Shown here in pieces: positions 15,842 through 23,584 of a stretch of 37,610 bases of DNA. Source of the stretch: JAJAZB01 sp964244295 (GTDB taxonomy: Bacteria > Bacteroidota > Bacteroidia > Cytophagales > Spirosomataceae); contig CAXTIG010000056.1 of assembly GCA_964244295.1 (NCBI GenBank), positions 1 to 37,610 of the forward strand, written 5' to 3'. Position 1 is the stretch's first letter, and each line of letters starts with the position of its first letter. Under the pieces are notes generated by a model that saw only the letters and a program-made list of their open reading frames with translations, did no database searches and was not told the DNA's origin. Made by a program: the position numbers and the translations under genes.

Positions 15842-16492
15842 TCACTCAGCAGGCGCATCAAACCTGATTTTCCGGTAAACCGCCCCCATCGGTAGCGCCA
15901 GGTCGCCGAGGCGGATGGTGTCGTCGAGCGAGCGGTAATCTTCGCTGAGCCAGCGGTTGGGCGTTTCGGTGCGGGTGTGGAGCGTCGCGAAGGGGCGTTT
16001 CTGGTCCACGAACAGCACGTGGCGCAGCGTGGGGATGGTTTTGTAGCAATCGAGCTTGTCGCTCTGGTCGAAACGTTTGGTGGAAGGCGAGAATACTTCC
16101 CCCACAATTTCCAGGTTTTTGATGGCCACCGTCGAGCGCCGCCCACTGGGCAGGGTCACGAAGTCGTAGGGCTCGCGGGCTACCGAAAAATCGGCGTTGA
16201 AGGCCGCCACGCAGGCTTCGGCGTAAATTTTCACGTTGCTGCCCAGCACCTGGTAGTCCTCGAAGGCGTCGTAAAAATTGTTGAACAACGTGATGAGCCT
16301 GCCAATCAGGCTTTCGTGAATCGGCGTGGATTGTCCCATGGAAATGATTTCTCCGTTGAAATATTCGATGTTGTACTCGGTCAACTCGCTCAGTTCCCAG
16401 AACTCTTCCAGCGTGGCGGGCACGCGGATGATGTCGGGGGCGTTGTCGCGTTCGGCGAGGGTCAACGGGATTTTGGGCAGGACGGCTTCCAT
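15842..16492 (-). CDS. Uma2 family (DUF820) restriction-endonuclease-fold protein
   Basis: 216 residues; start ATG at 16492 (MEAVLPKIPLTLAERDN), since the upstream frame crosses a palindromic repeat. The Uma2 signature is clear: YNIEYFNGEIISMGQ (E-x-F-NGEI), HESLIGRL, and EVFSPSTKRFDQSDKLDCYKTIPTLRHVLFVDQ, matching EVlSPST...D...K...Y. The family has a PD-(D/E)XK fold; its role is uncertain and it expands in Cytophagales and cyanobacteria. Converges with the Rpn gene over a 101-nt gap in which I see nothing notable; divergent from the histidine kinase. Confidence 0.88.
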   Translation of the reverse strand: MEAVLPKIPLTLAERDNAPDIIRVPATLEEFWELSELTEYNIEYFNGEIISMGQSTPIHESLIGRLITLFNNFYDAFEDYQVLGSNVKIYAEACVAAFNADFSVAREPYDFVTLPSGRRSTVAIKNLEIVGEVFSPSTKRFDQSDKLDCYKTIPTLRHVLFVDQKRPFATLHTRTETPNRWLSEDYRSLDDTIRLGDLALPMGAVYRKIRFDAPAE

Positions 16493-16529
16493 GAGGGCGT
16501 TTGGCTGATGGTGAGTAAAGATAACCCCC

Positions 16530-16616
16530 GCTCGCCCCGATTTGCAATCGGGGCGGCAGCGGTTTTGCGTCTCAGACGCAATTCCAGGTGCGCCCCGATT
16601 GCAAATCGGGGCGAGC
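16530..16616. repeat. 87-nt palindromic element, copy 2
   Basis: Same element and orientation as 14612-14698 with two substitutions. Here it sits in a divergent promoter region, between the Uma2 start (16492) and the histidine kinase start (16656), not after a stop codon. Confidence 0.88.
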
Positions 16617-16655
16617 AGGGTAATTTTCGGTAAAAATCGGCCCCAAGCCCGCGTT

Positions 16656-19598
16656 ATGCCCACTCCCGATTCGTCCGAAAAACCCGCCACGGCTTCGCCC
16701 CGCCCCGTCGGGGGCCTGCCGCTCAGTTCGGCCTCCGCCGACTTGCAGGATCTGATTCGCAACACTTCCGACCTCATCCAGCTCATCGACCTCGACGGGC
16801 GTTTTCTGTACGTCAACCGCGCCTGGAAAGACGCCATCGGCTACCGCTCGGTCCAGTTGAGCACGATGACCCTCCGCGACGTGATTCACCCGGAGTTTCT
16901 CGACGAAACCCTCGCCCGCTTCGAGCGGGTGAAAAACGGCGAAACCATTCCCGACTTCGAGGCCGTGTACCGCCGCCGCGATGGGCGGCGGGTGTACCTG
17001 AGCGGCTCGGTCAACTGCCGCTTCGACGAGGCCGGGCAACCCGTGGCCTTTCGCTGCATTTTTCACGACACCACCGCCCGCAACCGCGCCGAGAAAGCCC
17101 AGAACCTGTTTTACCAAATCGCCTCCTCCTCGCTCACCAGCCGGAGCCTCGACGATTTATACTCGTTCATTCACACCGAGTTATCGGCGGTTATCGACAC
17201 CAAAAACTTCTTCATCGCGCTGTATGATTTCGGGAAAAGCTTCCTTTATTTTCCGTACTACGTCGATGAATATTTTAAGGGAAACCTGAGGTTCACGAAA
17301 CGAAAACTCGGCAACGGCCTCACCGAGTACGCCATCGCCGCCAACAAACCGCTGATTTTGGTCGAAGACGACATCCGCCGCCTGGCGGGCAAGCGCGAAA
17401 TTTACATTTACGGCCAAATCCCGAAGGTGCTGCTCTGCGCCCCGCTCCGCATCGGCGACCGCATCACGGGCATCATCGGCGTGAAAAGCTACGAGCGCAC
17501 CAACAAGTACGACATCCGCGACCTCGAACTGCTCGAATTCATCTCCGGCCAGGTGGCGCAGGCCATTGCCCGCAAGCAGGCCGAGGCCGAACTGGGCAAG
17601 CAAAACGCCCGGCTCCACGCCATTTTCGAGTCGTCGAGCCACCTGATGTGGTCGGTCAACCGGCGGATGCTGCTCACGTCGTTTAACCAGAATTACGTTC
17701 GGCTCATCCAGAGCAACCTCGACCGCGCTCCGCAAGTCAACGTCTCCACCGCCCAGTTTGGCTGGCAACTCATGGGCACCAGCAACCGCAAACTGGTGGA
17801 AGAAAACTACCGCCAGGCGTTCAAGGGCATTTCGCAATATTTTGAAATTCAATTAAATACCCGCCTCGGTGAATTGTGGTACGAAATGTACCTCAACCCG
17901 ATCCTGCTCGCCGACGGCTCCATCGAAGAGGTATCCGGCATTGCCCGCGACATCACCCCGCTGAAGCGATCGGCCCAGGACTTGCTCAAGGCCAAAGAAG
18001 AAGCCGAGCGCTCGCTGAAGGTGAAGGAGCGGTTTCTCGCCAACATGAGCCACGAAATCCGCACGCCCATGAACGGGGTCATCGGCATGGTGGACCTGCT
18101 CAGCGACACCACCCTCGACGGCGAACAGCGCGAATACGTGCAGACGGTCAAAAAATCGTCGGAAACGCTGCTGACGATTCTCAACGACATCCTCGATTTG
18201 AGCAAAATCGAGGCGGGCAAAATGCAGTTGCACGAGGCCCCCTTTGCGCTCAACGATTTGTTCGACAAACTCATCAGCCTGTTCCGGCAAACGGCCCAGG
18301 CCAAGCGCAACGACCTCAGCTACCAACTCGGCGAAGACCTGCCCACCTACCTCATCGCCGACGAAACGCGGCTGTTGCAAATCCTCTCGAACCTGACCTC
18401 CAACGCGCTGAAATTTACCGAACACGGCAGCGTGACCCTCGCGGTGAGCAACCTCTGGACGAAGGGCAAGTGGCACAAAATCCGCGTGGAGGTGCGGGAC
18501 ACGGGCATCGGCATCGCGCCCGACGGGCTGAAGCAGTTGTTCAACGCCTTCAACCAACTCGACAATTCCTCCAAAAAGTCGTACGGCGGCACGGGCCTCG
18601 GCCTGGTGATTTCGAGGGAGTTATCTCAAATGATGAAGGGCGAAATGGGCGTGGAATCCGTCATCGGGCAAGGCTCGACGTTCTGGTTTACGGTCGAATT
18701 GAAAGCCACGTCCATCAGTCCGCTCACCGAGTCGCGGCCGGAGCCGGATTTTGTCGTGAATGGATTTTTCAAAACCATCCACCCGCGCATTTTGCTCGTG
18801 GACGACAACGCCGTGAACCGCAAAGTGGCCCGCGAAATTCTGACCAAAGCCGGCTGCGTGGTCGAAACGGCGGAGTCGGGCCACCAGGCCATCGAACTGG
18901 TAACGGGTGCCGACGACACCAGCGAAGAAGGGCACCTGCTGAGCACGCCCGCCCTGCGCTACGATCTGATTTTGATGGACATCCAAATGCCCGACATGGA
19001 TGGTGTCGAAACCACCCACCGCCTGCGCCGACTGGTGGGCAAAACCCTGCCGCCGGTGGTCGCCATGACTGCCTACTCGATGAAGGAAGACCGCGACCGC
19101 TTCCTGAGCGAGGGCCTCAACGACTACATTGCCAAGCCCATCCGGGCCGAGGCGCTGGTGCGAAAAGTAAAGGAATGGATGGACGCGAAAGGCAATCAGC
19201 CCGCCGCCTCGGCGAAAAAAGCCGCACCCGCCAAGCCCGCCGCCCCGCCCGCCGTACCCCAATTTGACCGCGAGGTAGTCAACCAACTCCGCGATTTGGG
19301 CGGGGTGGAAATGGTGGCTTCCGTATTTGAAGACTTCGAGGCCGAAGCCACCCAGCAACTCGCCGAGGCCCAGGCCGCCTACCTCCGGGGCGACCACACC
19401 CACGTGGAAGGGTACCTGCACACGCTCAAGGGCAACGCCGGTACGCTCGGCATCGAGCGCCTGCACCAGGCCGTCAAATCGCTGGAAGCCCGCACGAAGG
19501 TGGGCGATTTCAGTACGTTCGAGGCGAAAATGCCGGGGATTTTGGCGGAGTTTGCGGCTTTTCAGGCGGGGTACAAGGAATTTTTGAATGGGCTTTAA
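16656..19598 (+). CDS. Hybrid sensor histidine kinase (PAS-GAF-PAS-HisKA-HATPase-REC-Hpt)
   Basis: 980 residues, no membrane segment, so probably cytoplasmic. ATG at 16656 (MPTPDSSEKPATASP); upstream is repeat DNA. Order: PAS (about 30-145, LIDLDGRFLYVNRAWKD), GAF (about 160-310), PAS (about 320-450), coiled linker, HisKA with ANMSHEIRTPMNGV (phospho-His 466), HATPase_c with NALKFT, DTGIGIAPDGL and GGTGLGLVISREL, REC with ILLVDDNAVNRK and DIQMPDMDG (phospho-Asp 775), Ala/Pro hinge, and Hpt with HTLKGNAGTLG (His 922). All phosphorelay residues are present, so signal can pass His466-Asp775-His922 to an external receiver; the response regulator at 19765 is the obvious candidate. Ligand unknown. 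Confidence 0.95.
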   Translation: MPTPDSSEKPATASPRPVGGLPLSSASADLQDLIRNTSDLIQLIDLDGRFLYVNRAWKDAIGYRSVQLSTMTLRDVIHPEFLDETLARFERVKNGETIPDFEAVYRRRDGRRVYLSGSVNCRFDEAGQPVAFRCIFHDTTARNRAEKAQNLFYQIASSSLTSRSLDDLYSFIHTELSAVIDTKNFFIALYDFGKSFLYFPYYVDEYFKGNLRFTKRKLGNGLTEYAIAANKPLILVEDDIRRLAGKREIYIYGQIPKVLLCAPLRIGDRITGIIGVKSYERTNKYDIRDLELLEFISGQVAQAIARKQAEAELGKQNARLHAIFESSSHLMWSVNRRMLLTSFNQNYVRLIQSNLDRAPQVNVSTAQFGWQLMGTSNRKLVEENYRQAFKGISQYFEIQLNTRLGELWYEMYLNPILLADGSIEEVSGIARDITPLKRSAQDLLKAKEEAERSLKVKERFLANMSHEIRTPMNGVIGMVDLLSDTTLDGEQREYVQTVKKSSETLLTILNDILDLSKIEAGKMQLHEAPFALNDLFDKLISLFRQTAQAKRNDLSYQLGEDLPTYLIADETRLLQILSNLTSNALKFTEHGSVTLAVSNLWTKGKWHKIRVEVRDTGIGIAPDGLKQLFNAFNQLDNSSKKSYGGTGLGLVISRELSQMMKGEMGVESVIGQGSTFWFTVELKATSISPLTESRPEPDFVVNGFFKTIHPRILLVDDNAVNRKVAREILTKAGCVVETAESGHQAIELVTGADDTSEEGHLLSTPALRYDLILMDIQMPDMDGVETTHRLRRLVGKTLPPVVAMTAYSMKEDRDRFLSEGLNDYIAKPIRAEALVRKVKEWMDAKGNQPAASAKKAAPAKPAAPPAVPQFDREVVNQLRDLGGVEMVASVFEDFEAEATQQLAEAQAAYLRGDHTHVEGYLHTLKGNAGTLGIERLHQAVKSLEARTKVGDFSTFEAKMPGILAEFAAFQAGYKEFLNGL

Positions 19599-19632
19599 AA
19601 AGATTGGAAGTCGAACAAAAACAAGGGGAAGA

Positions 19633-19663
19633 CCGTCATGCTGAACTTGTTTCAGCATGACGG
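19633..19663. repeat. Short hairpin, GTCATGCTGAAC class
   Basis: CCGTCATGCTGAA, 5-nt loop, TTCAGCATGACGG: a perfect 13-bp stem 35 nt after the kinase stop. The sequence resembles a widespread bacterial intergenic repeat (GTCATGCTGAACTTGTTTCAGC). No T-run. Confidence 0.85.
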
Positions 19664-19764
19664 CCCATCGTGCGAGATTGCTCCACCACGGGTTTAAAAT
19701 TTTCGCGGGTTTTTTCTTTTCAAACCCCGTATTTTCACCCCGGCAAAACCAACCCTTCGTACCC

Positions 19765-20142
19765 ATGGCAATCCACAAGCGCGTTCTCATCGCCGAAGAC
19801 AGTTCCGTGATTCAGAACCTGGCTAAGAAAATCCTTGAGTTTCAGAATTTTGAAATCACCTCGGTGAAAAACGGCGAACAGGTACTCCAAATCCTGGATA
19901 AGGAAGATTTCGACGTCATCCTGCTCGACATCAACATGCCCGTGCTCGACGGCATGGAAACCGCCCGCCGCGTACGCGCCCTGCCCGAAGCAGAAAAGGC
20001 AAAAATTCCAATGGTCGCCATCACCGGCAACGCCCGCAACTACACGATGGAGGAATTTAAAGAGGCGGGTTTCAACGACATGCTCATCAAACCCCTCAAC
20101 TTCGACGCGCTCGTGGCGCTGGTGAAAGGACTAACCGAGTAG
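19765..20142 (+). CDS. Single-domain response regulator (CheY-like receiver)
   Basis: 125 residues, receiver domain only. ATG at 19765 (MAIHKRVLIAEDSSVIQ). Acidic pocket in LIAEDSS, phospho-Asp in LLDINMPVLDGME, conserved Thr in VAITGNA, and Lys in LIKPLNF are all visible. It has no output domain, so it works as a phosphorelay shuttle or by protein contact. It follows the hybrid kinase on the same strand (166-nt gap containing a short hairpin), which suggests it receives phosphate from the kinase Hpt domain; that link is inference. Confidence 0.93.
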   Translation: MAIHKRVLIAEDSSVIQNLAKKILEFQNFEITSVKNGEQVLQILDKEDFDVILLDINMPVLDGMETARRVRALPEAEKAKIPMVAITGNARNYTMEEFKEAGFNDMLIKPLNFDALVALVKGLTE

Positions 20143-20221
20143 AGGATAGAGAAGAGAGGATAGAGAATAGCGAAAGGCATTTATCTGTTCTCTATCCTCT
20201 GTCCTCTATCCCCTATTCTCT
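20140..20221. repeat. Heptad hairpin bridging the receiver stop codon and the MBL start codon
   Basis: Left arm units TAGAGGA, TAGAGAA, GAGAGGA, TAGAGAA; right arm units TCCTCTG, TCCTCTA, TCCCCTA, TTCTCTA. The receiver stop TAG is the first unit, and the last unit abuts the ATG at 20222, so the MBL gene has no room for a Shine-Dalgarno site. Confidence 0.88.
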
Positions 20222-21034
20222 ATGACGATTTCTTTCCTCGGCACGGGCACTTCGCAGGGTGTGCCGGTGATTGGCTGCGACTGCGAGGTGTGCCGCTCGC
20301 TCGACTTCCGCGACAAGCGGCTGCGGGTGTCGGTACACGTACAGGTCGGGGAAACGAGCCTGGTCATCGACACCGGCCCCGATTTCCGCCAGCAGGTGCT
20401 TCGCGAACGCATCCGCCGCCTCGACGCCGTGCTGATGACCCACGAACACAAAGACCACACCGCCGGGCTAGACGACGTGCGGGCCTACAATTTCCGCCAG
20501 CAGCGCGAGATGCCCGTGTACGCCCACCCCCGCGTGCAGGAGGCGTTGCGTCGGGAATTTTCGTACGCCTTTGCCGAAAAAAAATACCCCGGCGTGCCGC
20601 GCATCCAGTTCAAAACCATCGGCAACGAACCCTTTGAGGCCGAGGGCATTCCGGTGATTCCCATCGAAGTCCTGCACCACCACCTGCCCGTGCTGGGCTT
20701 TCGCCTCGGCGATTTCACCTACATCACCGACGCCAATTTTATCGCCGAAGCGGAACTCGAAAAAATTCGCGGCTCGCGGGTGCTGGTGCTAAACGCCCTC
20801 CAGAAAGAAACCCACATTTCGCATTTTACCCTCGAACAGGCTCTGGAACTGGTCGAAAAAATCCGGCCCGAACGGGCCTATTTCACCCACCTCAGCCACC
20901 GCATGGGCCGCCACGCCGCCGTCGAGGCTGAACTCCCCCCCCACGTCCGCCTGGCTTACGATGGACTTAAAGTAGAGTTGAGAGCAGAGAGCAGAGAACC
21001 TAGCGAAATGCATCCGCAGCGGCGTACCTCGTAG
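20222..21034 (+). CDS. MBL-fold metal-dependent hydrolase (PhnP-like)
   Basis: 270 residues, cytoplasmic. N-terminal MTISFLGTGTSQGVPVIGCDCEVC is typical of PhnP/LipB-associated metallo-beta-lactamase-fold phosphodiesterases, including the GCxCxVC cysteine cluster. The zinc motif is THEHKDHTAGLDDV; further ligands lie in ITDANF and in the C-terminal HLSHRMG. The substrate is not known; cyclic phosphate ester cleavage is known for E. coli PhnP only. The last ~18 residues (from about LRAESREPSEM) are read from repeat DNA and are probably an accidental extension. Adjacent to HAD, ROK and SIS genes. Confidence 0.9.
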   Translation: MTISFLGTGTSQGVPVIGCDCEVCRSLDFRDKRLRVSVHVQVGETSLVIDTGPDFRQQVLRERIRRLDAVLMTHEHKDHTAGLDDVRAYNFRQQREMPVYAHPRVQEALRREFSYAFAEKKYPGVPRIQFKTIGNEPFEAEGIPVIPIEVLHHHLPVLGFRLGDFTYITDANFIAEAELEKIRGSRVLVLNALQKETHISHFTLEQALELVEKIRPERAYFTHLSHRMGRHAAVEAELPPHVRLAYDGLKVELRAESREPSEMHPQRRTS

Positions 21035-21072
21035 TCTTTCTCTCTACTCTATCCTCTCTACTCTCTACTCTA
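20972..21072. repeat. Heptad hairpin overlapping the MBL 3' end, with a decayed 16-mer
   Basis: Left arm units TGAGAGC, AGAGAGC, AGAGAAC lie inside the MBL coding end; right arm units CTACTCT, ATCCTCT, CTACTCT follow the stop. Between them CGCAGCGGCGTACCTC (21015-21030, minus sense) matches the 16-mer at 13 of 16 positions. Confidence 0.8.
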
Positions 21073-21077
21073 ACCAC

Positions 21078-21085
21078 TACCTTTG
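21078..21085 (+). promoter_or_regulatory. Putative -7 box very close to the HAD start codon
   Basis: TACCTTTG matches TAnnTTTG exactly and ends only 5 nt before the ATG at 21091. If used, the transcript would be leaderless or nearly so. No -33 box is evident; a heptad array lies there instead. Confidence 0.4.
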
Positions 21086-21090
21086 CCCCC

Positions 21091-21771
21091 ATGCTCCAAG
21101 CCGCCCTTTTCGACATGGACGGTACGCTGGTGGACAACTTGTCTTACCACATCGCTTCCTGGGAAGCCTTCAGCCAGCGTTATCACCTGCCTTTTTCACT
21201 CGATTATTTTTACCAACACCTGAACGGGCGCAACTCCCACGACACGCTCCGGCTGCTGTTTGGCCGTGAACTCAACGACGAGGAAGTGCAAGATTTCACC
21301 GAAGAAAAAGAAGAAATTTACCGGGCCACGTACCGCCCGCACCTGCGGCCCATCGCGGGGGCAGTGGCCTTGCTGACTGAGTTGCAAAAAAACGGCGTAA
21401 AACTCGCCGTAGCGACCTCCGCTCCGCTGAGCAACGTCGAATTTACCCTCGACGGGGCCGGGCTGGCCTCGTTTTTTGAGGTCGTGGTGTACGGCAGCAT
21501 GGTGAGCCGGGGCAAACCCGACCCGGAGATTTACCAACTCACCGTCGAAAAACTGGGCGTGGCACCCCGCCACTGCTTAGTGTTTGAAGACGCCCTGCTC
21601 GGCATCGAATCGGCCCGGCGGGCGGGCATGGCCGTGGTGGGCCTGACCACCAGTCACCCCGCCGAGGAATTACGGCCCCTGACCATCGCCCAATTTGCCA
21701 CGTTTGAAGGCATGAGCTTTGAAGGGTTGGAGGCTAAACTCAACGATTACCGTTCCCAATTGTCATCCTGA
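21091..21771 (+). CDS. HAD-superfamily phosphatase, beta-phosphoglucomutase-like
   Basis: 226 residues. HAD motif I FDMDGTLVDN (nucleophile and acid Asp), helical C1 cap (about 15-80), motif II in VATSAP, motif III Lys in GKPDPEIY, motif IV VFEDALLGIESA. The cap and the DGTLVD pattern place it with phosphoglycolate phosphatase/beta-PGM-like enzymes. Natural substrate is probably a sugar or small phosphate ester. It precedes a ROK kinase and a SIS isomerase, which suggests sugar-phosphate metabolism. Its stop codon and last residues (QLSS) fall in the left arm of a 42-bp perfect hairpin. Confidence 0.9.
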   Translation: MLQAALFDMDGTLVDNLSYHIASWEAFSQRYHLPFSLDYFYQHLNGRNSHDTLRLLFGRELNDEEVQDFTEEKEEIYRATYRPHLRPIAGAVALLTELQKNGVKLAVATSAPLSNVEFTLDGAGLASFFEVVVYGSMVSRGKPDPEIYQLTVEKLGVAPRHCLVFEDALLGIESARRAGMAVVGLTTSHPAEELRPLTIAQFATFEGMSFEGLEAKLNDYRSQLSS

Positions 21772-21880
21772 GCGCAGCGAAGGACCTCGTTGGACTGCCG
21801 GATAGTTTGAAGTTAGCTACTGCTGGATCACCGGCCAGTCCGGCAGTCCAACGAGGTCCTTCGCTGCGCTCAGGATGACA
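21761..21880. repeat. Perfect 42-bp hairpin, GTCATCCTGAGC class
   Basis: Arms 21761-21802 and 21839-21880 are exact complements (TGTCATCCTGAGCGCAGCGA at the left end), loop 36 nt. Contains the HAD stop codon. GTCATCCTGAGCGCAGCGAAGG is a repeat seen across many bacterial genomes. No 16-mer in this copy. Confidence 0.92.
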
Positions 21881-21905
21881 GTGGGGGATTTGAAGAAAAA
21901 ACCGC

Positions 21906-22850
21906 ATGGACAAAGTGTACTTAGGCATTGAAATCGGGGGCACCAAGCTCCAGCTTTTCGTGGGCGACGAAACCGGCGAGGTCCTCGACCGTCGCCGCTT
22001 CGAGGTGGACCGGGAAGCCGCCGCCGAAGGCATTCGCAGCCAACTCGAAGAAACCCTTCGGGAGTTGTTGCAGGAATACCGGTTTCTGGCGGCGGGCATC
22101 GGCTTCGGCGGACCCATCAACCGCAAAACGGCCACCATCAGCACCTCGCACCAAATTCAGGGCTGGGCCGGGTTTGAACTGTCCGACTGGCTCGAGGATT
22201 TGCTCCGCTGCCCCATCTTCGCCGACAACGACGCCAACACCGCCGCCCTGGGCGAATACCGGCAGGGGGCCGGGGCCGGATTTGAAACGGTTTTTTACGT
22301 AACCCTGGGCAGCGGCATCGGCGGCGGGATGGTCGTCAACGGTCGGATTTACCACGGAGCCGTGCCGGGCGAATCGGAAATTGGCCACCTGCGGCTCGAC
22401 CGGGCGGGCACCACGCTCGAATCGCTCGCTTCGGGCTGGGCCGTGGACGCAAAAATTCGTGACCTCGCCGCCCAACACCCCGATTCGACGCTGGCCCGCC
22501 TCGTGGCCGAAGGCGATAAATCAGGCGGTGAGGCGCAGTACCTCGGCCCGGCGCTGGAGCAGGGCGACCCGCTGGCGCAGCAACTTTTGGCGGAAACCGC
22601 CGAAACGCTGGCCTTCGGGCTGTCGCACGCCGTGCATTTGTTTCACCCCGAAATCCTGATTCTGGGCGGCGGGCTTTCGCTCCTGGGCGAACCGCTCCGG
22701 CTGGCCGTCGAAACGGCCCTGCCGCCCTTTTTAATGGAATCCTTTCAACCCGGCCCGCTGGTGGCCCTGGCCCAACTCGGCGAAGAGGCCGTGCCCATTG
22801 GCGCGATGGCCCTGGCCCGCCGACGGCTGAATAACCACGAGTTTGAGTAA
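21906..22850 (+). CDS. ROK family sugar kinase-like protein
   Basis: 314 residues. ROK fold: N-terminal phosphate-binding EIGGTKLQLFVGDE, GFGGPIN, catalytic Asp in FADNDANTAALGEY, second nucleotide motif LGSGIGGGMVVNG, and GESEIGHLRL, then LILGGGLSL near the C terminus. ROK kinases phosphorylate hexoses or N-acyl hexosamines at the 6-OH. No DNA-binding domain, so not a regulator. The zinc-binding CxCGxxGCxE motif that usually follows the EIGH segment is absent (GTTLESLASG instead). Grouped with HAD and SIS genes. Substrate not assignable. Confidence 0.9.
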   Translation: MDKVYLGIEIGGTKLQLFVGDETGEVLDRRRFEVDREAAAEGIRSQLEETLRELLQEYRFLAAGIGFGGPINRKTATISTSHQIQGWAGFELSDWLEDLLRCPIFADNDANTAALGEYRQGAGAGFETVFYVTLGSGIGGGMVVNGRIYHGAVPGESEIGHLRLDRAGTTLESLASGWAVDAKIRDLAAQHPDSTLARLVAEGDKSGGEAQYLGPALEQGDPLAQQLLAETAETLAFGLSHAVHLFHPEILILGGGLSLLGEPLRLAVETALPPFLMESFQPGPLVALAQLGEEAVPIGAMALARRRLNNHEFE

Positions 22851-22932
22851 AATTGGGATTGCGGAAGTGGGATTTCAGATTGAACCCGCCTGCGCGTTTT
22901 ATTCCGCAATCCCACTTCCGCAATCCGCAATT
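22851..22932. repeat. Heptad hairpin between the ROK and SIS genes
   Basis: Left arm contains GGATTGCGGAAGTGGGATT; right arm units ATTCCGC, AATCCCA, CTTCCGC, AATCCGC. It starts directly after the ROK stop and ends 6 nt before the SIS ATG. Confidence 0.87.
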
Positions 22933-22937
22933 CTTTC

Positions 22938-23507
22938 ATGAAAACCTACCTCGACATCTACCTGACCACCCAAAAAGCCGCCCTCGATTCCATCCCGACG
23001 GCGCGCGTGGCGGAATTGATTGAAAAATTTCGCGAAGCCCTCGACGCCGACCGGCAGATTTTCGTGTTCGGCAACGGCGGCAGCGCCGCCAGCGCCTCGC
23101 ACTTCATCACCGATTTGAGCAAGGGCGCGTCGGACAAACTTGCCAACCGGGGCGACGGTCGCCGCTTCCGGGCCATGTCGCTCAACGACAACGTACCCTG
23201 GATGACCGCCCTGGGCAACGATTACCGCTACGACGAAATCTACGCCCGGCAACTGATGAACTTCGCCCGCCCCGGCGACCTCGTGATGACGCTGAGCGTC
23301 AGCGGCAGTTCGCCCAACCTCGTGCGGGCTTTCGAGTGGGCGAAACAGAACGGCATCTACACCATCGCCCTCGTGGGCGGTAAACGCGGCCAACTCGCCG
23401 ACCTGGCCGATTTCACCATCGTCATCGACGACCAGCACTACGGCCGCGTCGAAGACGCCCACATGACCATTTGCCATTTAATTTGTTACGCGTTTATGGA
23501 AAAATAG
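22938..23507 (+). CDS. SIS-domain sugar isomerase, phosphoheptose isomerase-like
   Basis: 189 residues, one SIS domain. FVFGNGGSAASASHFITDL matches the GmhA phosphate-binding loop (NGGSAA-xxHF), and LSVSGSSPNLVRAFEWAK matches the second loop. GmhA converts sedoheptulose 7-phosphate to D-glycero-manno-heptose 7-phosphate for LPS core; whether this protein does so is unproven, since the SIS family is broad. HAD phosphatase, ROK kinase and SIS isomerase side by side are the enzyme types needed for an activated heptose or similar sugar, an attractive but inferred reading. Confidence 0.88.
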   Translation: MKTYLDIYLTTQKAALDSIPTARVAELIEKFREALDADRQIFVFGNGGSAASASHFITDLSKGASDKLANRGDGRRFRAMSLNDNVPWMTALGNDYRYDEIYARQLMNFARPGDLVMTLSVSGSSPNLVRAFEWAKQNGIYTIALVGGKRGQLADLADFTIVIDDQHYGRVEDAHMTICHLICYAFMEK

Positions 23508-23578
23508 GTTTGAGGTTTGATGGTTAAAGGTTTGATGGAAAATGCACCTTCAAACTTTAAACCATCAAACCTCAAACT
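23508..23578. repeat. Heptad hairpin between the SIS and NFACT genes
   Basis: Left units GGTTTGA, GGTTTGA, TGGTTAA; right units CTTTAAA, CCATCAA, ACCTCAA. Related in sequence to the CTCAAAC array inside the E2 gene. Fills the gap from the SIS stop (23505-23507) to 7 nt before the NFACT ATG. Confidence 0.87.
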
Positions 23579-23584
23579 TCCCCC

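Noticed and set aside
20140..21072. Heptad arrays considered as CRISPR or as minisatellites
   Set aside because: Units are 7 bp without spacers and are paired with complementary arrays, so they are not CRISPR; plain minisatellites would not carry a matched inverted partner.
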